Below, piece by piece: positions 58,036 through 64,000 of a stretch of 64,000 nucleotides of DNA (its first letter is position 1; each line of letters opens with the position of its first letter). Location: NCBI GenBank assembly GCA_963970005.1, contig CAXAMN010001348.1, forward strand, positions 61,451 to 125,450, written 5' to 3'. Under the pieces are notes generated by a model. It did not search any database. It was given only the letters and a program-made list of their open reading frames with translations, and was not told the DNA's origin. Both the position numbers and the translations under genes were made by a program. The DNA is from Durusdinium trenchii (Eukaryota; Sar; Dinophyceae; Suessiales; Symbiodiniaceae).

Positions 58036-58798
58036 GTGTACAAATAATTGTTGGCTGGTTGTTTCGGGAGGGCGGTCCAAAAACAACGACGGGGCTGCAG
58101 TTTTGTTTCCACCCCTGGTAGAGACAAAGGAAGAAGATATGTTGTGACGGGGTTGCATAGGTTGCACTTTTTGTTTGTGCCTTGTTCGTTTTGTTCTTTT
58201 TTTGTGTTGTTGTTTCTTTTTCGGGGCCTCCTGGTCGGACTCATTTCGGCCGAGTGGAAGTGACCGGACACGTGTGGAACGTCGTTGTTGAGATAGTTGG
58301 CTCGGTTTCCGGGTTGCCAAGTCGCAAGTCATGGCAGCAAAGGCTGCAACACTGAGCCGGTGTTTTTGTTAAGTTGTCACATCATCAAGCCATATCAAAC
58401 CTGTCGCCCATGAGTACATGGATGTCCCAAGTGCTAGTGCTGCAGACTCGAACTGAACTCCTCCCCAGCGCGGTGGGGCATCGAAGACTGTCCATCGGTT
58501 TGTTGGAACACTAACCAGTACTGGTGTGATGAAAAGATAGGATTCTTATTGTACCTCCAAAAAGGCTTGGCTGCCAAAATACATGTGCTCCTTGAAAGTC
58601 AATCCTAGTATATATGATACTGTGATTTCACCACTACCAAACTCCCTTCCATTGGATGATCTCAACCATTGCCCCTGGGGTATCAGGGGGGTTGCACTCC
58701 AAAGACCATCCCTTCTTCAGTACGCCTTCACTGGTCACAAGAAGGTCGGACGGGTTTGTGTTGGCGCTCCTGGCCATGCCTGTGGTGGCCTACTGTAG
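58036..58798. other. No gene seen, possibly intron
   Basis: Plus frames with stops lead into the next exon. The frame used by that exon stays protein-like upstream (PLPNSLPLDDLNHCPWGIRG near 58640) but is closed by a TAG at 58796-58798. Confidence 0.4.
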
Positions 58799-58921
58799 GA
58801 GCCGGGGAAGACGCGAAAGATCGCCAAGATCTTGAAGTTACCCAAGGTGCGGCACCTGAGGAATAGGACGATGTTCAGATCGGAGCTGGCTCTCCTGAGT
58901 AGGGAGCTGCCCAATGGATGA
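58799..58921 (+). CDS. Probable last coding exon with S4-like basic pattern
   Basis: TACTGTAG ends at 58798. The phase 0 frame gives 40 residues, EPGKTRKIAKILKLPKVRHL then RNRTMFRSELALLSRELPNG, stopping at TGA 58919-58921. Basic residues fall every third position (K4, K7, K10, K13, K16, H19), as in the voltage-sensing S4 helix of ion channels. A basic amphipathic helix would look similar, so this is only a hint. The codons are clean and the acceptor acceptable. Confidence 0.45.
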   Translation, partial: EPGKTRKIAKILKLPKVRHLRNRTMFRSELALLSRELPNG

Positions 58922-59590
58922 TAATCGAACACCTCTTTTTGGGGGGGCTATCAATTGACACCCTTCTATAGGGGGTAATACCTCGATGTACCTTGGAAAT
59001 TGAGTACAGTCGTACCTGTTTTTGCTTTGGTCAGGTCCCATTGTCTAAGGTACGAACGAAGTCGGGTCTAGGTTATAAGTTGTTATGTTCCAAGTTACTT
59101 TCTATCATCGGTCATCACTGTACGGCTGTTTCCGAGGTGTGTTGGAAGAAACATCGGGGAGGGCGAAACTGTAATAATTACAAGCATCCACCAATGGTCG
59201 CCTGTGGTCACCGGAACATAGTGCAGCATCCATCCATCGAGCACACAGTTGTTTTTCCCCAATTGTCTCAAAAGATGCTTCTGAAAGGTACGTCTCATGC
59301 ATGTTCATGATGTCCAATTGAGTTCAAAGTTTGTCTTATTGTTTTTAAATAATATGTTCCAAAGCTTCGTGCATCTGATTGGCATTTTCTTTGCTGTGCC
59401 TCTCGTTTGTCGCATGGCGGCCATGTTGGACAAACCTGCCAGGTCTTCCGTGTGACCCGACTCTTTCGAGCCACTTGGAGCAGCGTTCGGAGCCTGGGAG
59501 ATCTTGCAGAGCAATGCCTGGGAGTCTGTTCTGTCCAAGAAGGGCATTCAGAGAGTGTTTTTTGTTATTCAGAGAGTGTTTTTTGTTACA

Positions 59591-59657
59591 CCTTCCTTCC
59601 TTCTGCCTTCCTTCCTTCCTTCCTTCCTTCCTTCCTTCCTTCCTTCCTTCCTTCCTT
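59591..59657. repeat. CCTT microsatellite
   Basis: Almost uninterrupted CCTT units, one break at CTGC. Poly-Ser/Phe/Leu frames here are artefacts. Confidence 0.95.
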
Positions 59658-59744
59658 ATGTTATCTCTGTTGTTTGTTTTATTTGTGTCTTTCTTTAATT
59701 ATTTAAGTTGTTCTTTCTCTCTATCTTCTTGCTGCCTAATTCAC

Positions 59745-59903
59745 ACTTGCGACAAAACTTACTCCTGGCACGGTGGTTTTGGGAAACAGACGATAAAACT
59801 TGCACAACAAGCACACCGACCTGGCACAAAGATCAAAACAGATGAGCCTGGAAATTTGACTCTGGTAGAATCGTACAGTCAACCAGTTGATGTGAACCTC
59901 TAG
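59745..59903 (+). CDS. Possible last coding exon, unknown protein
   Basis: The frame reads TCDKTYSWHGGFGKQTIKLA, then QQAHRPGTKIKTDEPG and NLTLVESYSQPVDVNL, stopping at TAG 59901-59903. It looks like a genuine protein tail. The left border is unclear: GGGAAACAG near 59789 could be an acceptor, or the exon could start after the CTTCTTGCTGCC pyrimidine run. The same frame continues upstream into the CCTT repeat. Confidence 0.4.
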   Translation, partial: TCDKTYSWHGGFGKQTIKLAQQAHRPGTKIKTDEPGNLTLVESYSQPVDVNL

Positions 59904-60369
59904 GGGAAAGATCTGCAGAGACTTGGAGACAAAGAGTTCTTTGATGTGGCTTTGATGGCCCCTTCGAGGCGCGCTAAGATCTGACAAGATATAGAATCAT
60001 CAGACCATGAACATTCATCAGACCATGACTGATATGGATCGAGGATGGTAGGACGTTGGATAATTTTTTTGGGGGGATCCTTGAGCTTGAACAGCTGTTC
60101 AGATTGTTGATTGGTTTGTCCTTGCCAACCTTGTGATTGGTTCAAAGATCAACCACTTCACGGTCCAACAAAACAGGTTTCGTCTAATGAACTTGGACCT
60201 TCAAAGTAACTTTCGGAGGCCCACAAGCACCTAGGGTTGCCCTTGGACAAGGCTAGACAGATAGACTCCTTTGCGACTTTGGGGCTTTTTCTGGCTCTTA
60301 AAGTTAGGTGTGGCACACAATCTGAACGATGTTCCGAAGAATGCGACTGTGGGTATTCTCGCGATATCT

Positions 60370-60440
60370 CCCAGACACTCCATGGGACATGGCATATGCT
60401 CCATACATTGACCCCTGAAATCAACCACCTCAACTGATGA
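60370..60440. mobile_element. Family A element, right half missing
   Basis: Left end CCCAGACACTCCATG is intact, and the core TTGACCCCTGAAATCAACCA and CCTCAACTGATG matches the 8996 copy up to ACTGAT, where similarity stops. Confidence 0.6.
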
Positions 60441-60916
60441 CGTCAATCTGCGTCCGAACGGACGGACGGACCGGTGTTTGGGTATCGACCGACCGATTCT
60501 CGGACCTTGGGGTGTCGGGATGTGGGCTTCACCGAGATCTGCAGTCAGGACCTAGTCGGCTAGTCGGCTAGTGTCAAGACATACCTTAAGGAAGTTGCGA
60601 TGTTGAGTGAAGTTCGCTTGGGATTCACAGACCTGGCTTGGAGGGTCCAACGGCTTTCGCGAGGACAGCTGGTGGATGCAGAAGGCGTAACTTACGGTTG
60701 GTTGATTACTATAGAGGGGACACCACCGGTTGTGTACAACCAAGAGGTATATATGGTACCAAACTGACCCTCTATTCCCATGAGGGCATCATTGAAATCA
60801 ATCTCCAACTATTTGAGACATGTCACCACTCCACAGCACTCCTGAGACTATCGTTGATACCGTGCTAGCTCACAAGAGCTTTGTCACGCTTCTCTTCGCT
60901 TCTATCTTCCCGGCAG

Positions 60917-61143
60917 CGGGGTGCTCGGGGTGCTCCCCAGCCCAGGATTCGGATCGAATCGAAGTGCTCCTCAAAACTCTAAAAGCGGAGGATCTTCCTC
61001 CACTGGGGACGACCTGGTCTTCTTGCCATGCTGCCTACCAAGGCTGCCGGGGAGGAAGCCCACTTCTTTGGCACTGCGGCAAACATTGGCTCCTTGGACC
61101 TCCTTGGACCTGGTGCGAACCAAACCCTGCCAATTCGGACAGG
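60917..61143 (+). CDS. Probable exon, frame uncertain
   Basis: One of the best acceptors in the window (CACGCTTCTCTTCGCTTC then CCCGGCAG) ends at 60916. One frame is Ser/Gly-rich (GFGSNRSAPQNSKSGGSSST) and reaches a GTAGAA border after 61143. Another reads SPAQDSDRIEVLLKTLKAED and may end earlier. A third stops after about 21 codons. A minus frame of 111 codons is also open. The exon start is more secure than its product. Confidence 0.4.
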
Positions 61144-62444
61144 GTAGAAACGACCCATTCCGACCGCCAGGTGGGTCGTGCCCCGGTCAGCAGGTGCGAC
61201 CGCCATGACGCTGTGCTCGATCCACCGGTCGTGACGTATAGAGGTCGCGCGACCGGTGGAGACCGATAGAAGCGACCCCAAAAGAAGACATCTCAGCAGC
61301 CCGGCCCTTTCCAAAAGGGCGGTGAACAGTTTGGGTGACTGCGAAGTTCAGGGGATCCATCACTAGAGTTGGTGACCAGGGGTTCCAGTTCTGCTCAAAA
61401 CATAGCGATTTATCAGCCAAGGGCTCCTGGTGCCGATCCACTGGGAAGGCTTTGTATCTTCAGAGCTTAGTAGATGAATCGCCTAGACCTTCCATCGGAT
61501 AAAGGAAAAAATGGCAGAACACTGGAATAATATGGAATAATACACCTCTGGGTGCTGGACCTGGGGTGGTAGGCATCTGGATCCAGTCCCGTTTGGGCAG
61601 ATGCTTCCGCATGGTACCTGTGGCTTCGCCCCGGCAACGGCGGTCAGATGGGTGGCCGGGTGGTTTTGGGAACCCAATAAAGGATCCCAATGAGACACCT
61701 TTTTAATGTACTGTTGTCAGATCTGTTTCATGTGAACGAAAGAGATGATGGATCCCACCTGACTCACTGAGACGAGAGACAACGTGATGTCGTTGAAACC
61801 ACCAGTAACGACCGGAGTTCTCACATGTTTTCACATCTTAGCTGCTGAAAAAGAACATCCCAGGACCCTCCGACCATCTGGGTGTCCTGGCTGGACGGAA
61901 GACCCCACCTGATGGTCGGATGGTCCAGTATCTTATGGCGGTGCGGATCGATGTTTCGAGTAGATGGACATGTCTTTTTGGAGTTGTTTTGCACCACCAA
62001 ACTGGGGGTCACGAACGTGCCATTCGGAAATCATCTGAAAAGCATCCTGAAACACCAGACAAGGCCGATTCGGCCCGATTCGGCTGGCGGTTCGGATTGT
62101 GCCATCGAACTGAGGTGGGATTCTCTTGATGGGCCATTACCTCTCGTGCTTTTGGGCTTCTTGCAACACGAAGACGAGATGGCGGGTAAGCCACAAGTCC
62201 GTCTGTGGAATTCCGGTGCTTGTTCATGAGGTCCGTGAAGAATCCCACTTGGACTGCCCTTAGTTGGTGGGAAACAGTGAATTTGGAGGATTCCCACCAA
62301 ATCGAATCAAGAAAACAAGCTGAAGCTCAAAGAGGACAAATGACCTGGGGGCATGTGTTCATCATGTCTTTCTCATGGGCTGACATGGATACACATTACA
62401 TATAGAATTAGAACGTGCCGGGCCATTTTGACTTCTTTTGAGCC
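61144..62444. other. No confident gene
   Basis: Short frames only. No repeat families or borders recognised. Confidence 0.5.
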
Positions 62445-62742
62445 ATGCTAAGCAATTTCTTTGAGGAAGTTGGTTCCCATGCTGTTGCGCACGCGCGTGT
62501 GTGTGTGCACAACGTGTTTTATACTCGAAACCATGCGTATACGAAAGCTTATTCCAACAGAGGCCAGCGCAAGGGTGTAGTTTTTGGAATAGATATTTTG
62601 GACACCCCCCATGATGTAGTGGGTCGTCTACAATCTTATGAAACCTCGCTGTGCCGCGACACCGCGGCAACGCAGAGAACCGTCCAGCAACGCAGAAACT
62701 CGGCGCATCCTTTCTCCGCCTGCCTTTGGCCGACGCGACGAG
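62445..62742 (+). CDS. Possible upstream exon of the 62.4-63.3 kb gene
   Basis: From an ATG at 62445 the frame reads MLSNFFEEVGSHAVAHARVC, then YTKAYSNRGQRKG and VVFGIDILDTPHDVVGRLQS, with natural codons up to about 62690. The start and end are not fixed; the TGTGTGTGTG stretch inside is a caution. If real, it is the exon before 62743. Confidence 0.35.
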
Positions 62743-62847
62743 GTCATGCTACTCATCGATTGCACTCCTGAGTTGGACACGGATCAACTCTGCCCTGACA
62801 TGCTGACGGCCACTTCGAGTGAACGAAGGAAGATCGGGTGGGGGAAG
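62743..62847 (+). CDS. Probable internal exon, phase 0
   Basis: CCTGCCTTTGGCCGACGCG then ACGAG ends at 62742 and a GTTGATG donor follows 62847. The 105 bp give VMLLIDCTPELDTDQLCPDM, LTATSSERRKIGWGK. Both ends are phase 0. The next exon starts in phase 0 after an 88-bp gap. Confidence 0.45.
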
Positions 62848-62935
62848 GTTGATGTGCTAGGGAACATGGGAACTCTGAATGGGAAGAAACTACACCGATG
62901 GTCCGTTTGAGACCAAGCGGAATGGAAAGCCACAG

Positions 62936-63130
62936 CAAGTTGAGGTAAAACATCATGTTCCAGCCACTTCCCCTTCCGAGCCACCCGGTTTGGTTCGCCT
63001 TCGCAACCCACCCTCGCCCCTTGTCCTCATGTCCGAGGCATATCTCCAAGGCTTGTCGATTGGCATGTCCAGCCTGGGAGGGAGCGACAGTTGGATGCGC
63101 TTCACCTTGGATCCAACTCTCTCGGATGAG
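62936..63130 (+). CDS. Probable internal exon, phase 0
   Basis: AGCCACAG ends at 62935 and a GATGAG/GTGGGA donor lies at 63130/63131. The 65 codons read QVEVKHHVPATSPSEPPGLV, RLRNPPSPLVLMSEAYLQGL and DSWMRFTLDPTLSDE. The frame stays open on both sides, so exon length could differ. The make-up is clearly protein-like. Confidence 0.5.
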
Positions 63131-63249
63131 GTGGGAGGAGGGTGGTTTAAACCGGACCAAACCGAGAGGTGTAGGATGCTGTGTGCCCTTCGTCTCTTCC
63201 ACACAGTTAAATTGGATTGCAGGTAGTTTTTGTGTTGTTTTTGTTTCAG

Positions 63250-63336
63250 ATCCCTGGTGTGTTTTGTATAATGTTTTGGCCTACCCAAGAAGAGATAGAA
63301 GACTGGTTAAGCTACTTGACGTTCCAGGGAAACTGA
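63250..63336 (+). CDS. Probable last coding exon, phase 0
   Basis: TGTGTTGTTTTTGTTTCAG is a textbook acceptor ending at 63249. In phase 0, as delivered by the previous exon, the frame reads IPGVFCIMFWPTQEEIEDWL then SYLTFQGN and stops at TGA 63334-63336. A second frame (CVLYNVLAYPRRDRRLVKLL) stays open to a perfect GTAAGT donor at 63343, so an internal exon of 93 bp is the alternative. Confidence 0.5.
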   Translation: MPGVFCIMFWPTQEEIEDWLSYLTFQGN

Positions 63337-64000
63337 TTCGGGGTAAGTTTTGTGGTAGATGTCCTGCAGATTCGAGACAGAATACTGTGTTGTTTTCATG
63401 TACTCTAGTAGGGGTTTTCTCGGCCGTCTCTAGTAGGTTGGAGGCCATCTCTTGTCACTTCATGTCTATGTCCCAAGTTCATGTGGAAAGACCGAAACCT
63501 GGTGGACCTGCGCTCCGAAACCGGTTGTATTGGACCGAATGGCTTGACCGATGTTCGTCGCGGACCTGAACCATTCCCCCAAGCGAAGCGGTTTGCCTCA
63601 CGCTCTGTTCAGTTAGCCGGGTCCGATTGGTTCTGTGACGGGGTGGCCTGACTTCGGAGGGCAGGTGAGCGTTTGGCTATTTGCTTAGACAGAAAAACAA
63701 TCCATGAGGGCTGGAAGAATTACCGACCTACATGAAAATGAAGCTACCTGGACCCTGAAGAGTTTACTAATTTTTGAACTGTTGGGTTTATGAACGCAAA
63801 AAGCCGCAAATCCTGAAAAGCGGGCTGAATGTTCCAGTTGGTCCAAACGTGAAGAAATCACTGAGTGGAGGACAAGATCATATATCACGAAAGCTAGCGA
63901 AGCTAGCTGGAGTTACTCTTGCGATAGCAAGGTTTCTTTCGACCGGGTGCAAATCCTAACCCCTGATTTTTCAGGTCGAAGACCCCCCCCCACCCCCCCC
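63337..64000. other. No further gene seen; poly-C end
   Basis: A GGAGGCCATC word stands at 63425-63450. The window ends in a C-rich run (63986-64000) with one A, perhaps a simple repeat at a contig edge. Confidence 0.5.

Larger units (their letters stand above)
58922..60916. other. No confident gene apart from the tail at 59745
   Basis: Island at 59400-59570 with several open frames. The final acceptor tract (CGCTTCTCTTCGCTTCTATC) belongs to the next exon. Confidence 0.4.

Noticed and set aside
62753..63202. 149-codon minus frame
   Set aside because: Overlaps three plus-strand exons with good borders and has a less natural make-up.
1..64000. Spliced-leader gene, rRNA, tRNA, CRISPR, reverse transcriptase or viral genes
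   Set aside because: Looked for by eye (spliced-leader core CCATTTTGGCTCAAG, rRNA-like and tRNA-like patterns, direct-repeat/spacer arrays, catalytic motifs) and not found.

Overview
The window looks like nuclear DNA from a dinoflagellate, most probably of the Symbiodiniaceae type. This is an inference from style, not from a marker gene. There are no bacterial-type operons. Coding potential is confined to short GC-rich islands of about 80-320 bp, flanked by pyrimidine-AG and GT signals. The sequence between them is full of microsatellites, minisatellites, small inverted-repeat elements and dispersed arrays of the word TTGGAGGCCATCGC, whose translation (RLEAIA) I associate with repeat-derived proteins predicted in Symbiodiniaceae genomes. 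I saw no spliced-leader RNA, rRNA, tRNA, CRISPR array or virus-like gene.

Almost every island with convincing splice signals reads on the plus strand, which fits the one-way gene order typical of dinoflagellates. Likely last exons end near 1475, 8950, 14351, 16608, 28766, 49331, 58921 and 63336, so the window may cross several genes. The clearest are a gene of at least five exons at 9.57-14.35 kb and a gene end at 62.4-63.3 kb whose last three exons are all in phase 0. A broken ankyrin plus GSWNxW module lies at 26.6-27.05 kb. Isolated exons lie at 37.6, 45.1, 49.0, 53.5, 58.8 and 60.9 kb. Apart from the ankyrin/GSWNxW piece I recognise no protein family, so gene symbols are left empty.

The repeats are the most distinctive content. 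(1) A family of elements of about 90 bp has 14-15 bp terminal inverted repeats CCCARACRCTCCATG, with at least four whole and several partial copies. (2) Two composite elements 44 kb apart (5.2-5.95 kb and 49.6-50.4 kb) share both ends but carry unrelated tandem arrays in the middle. (3) A repeat block at 38.3-40.8 kb holds a GTGA microsatellite, a CTGCACTTCGAGG minisatellite and three copies of a unit containing a nested hairpin. (4) There are three more unrelated long inverted repeats. (5) Arrays of the GGAGGCCATCGC word occur, two of them flanked by direct repeats.

Calibration matters. At this base composition, open frames of 120 codons or so are expected by chance in 64 kb, so frame length alone was not used as evidence. 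Exon calls rest on splice-like borders, codon choice and amino-acid make-up, and none has been tested by homology or transcript data.
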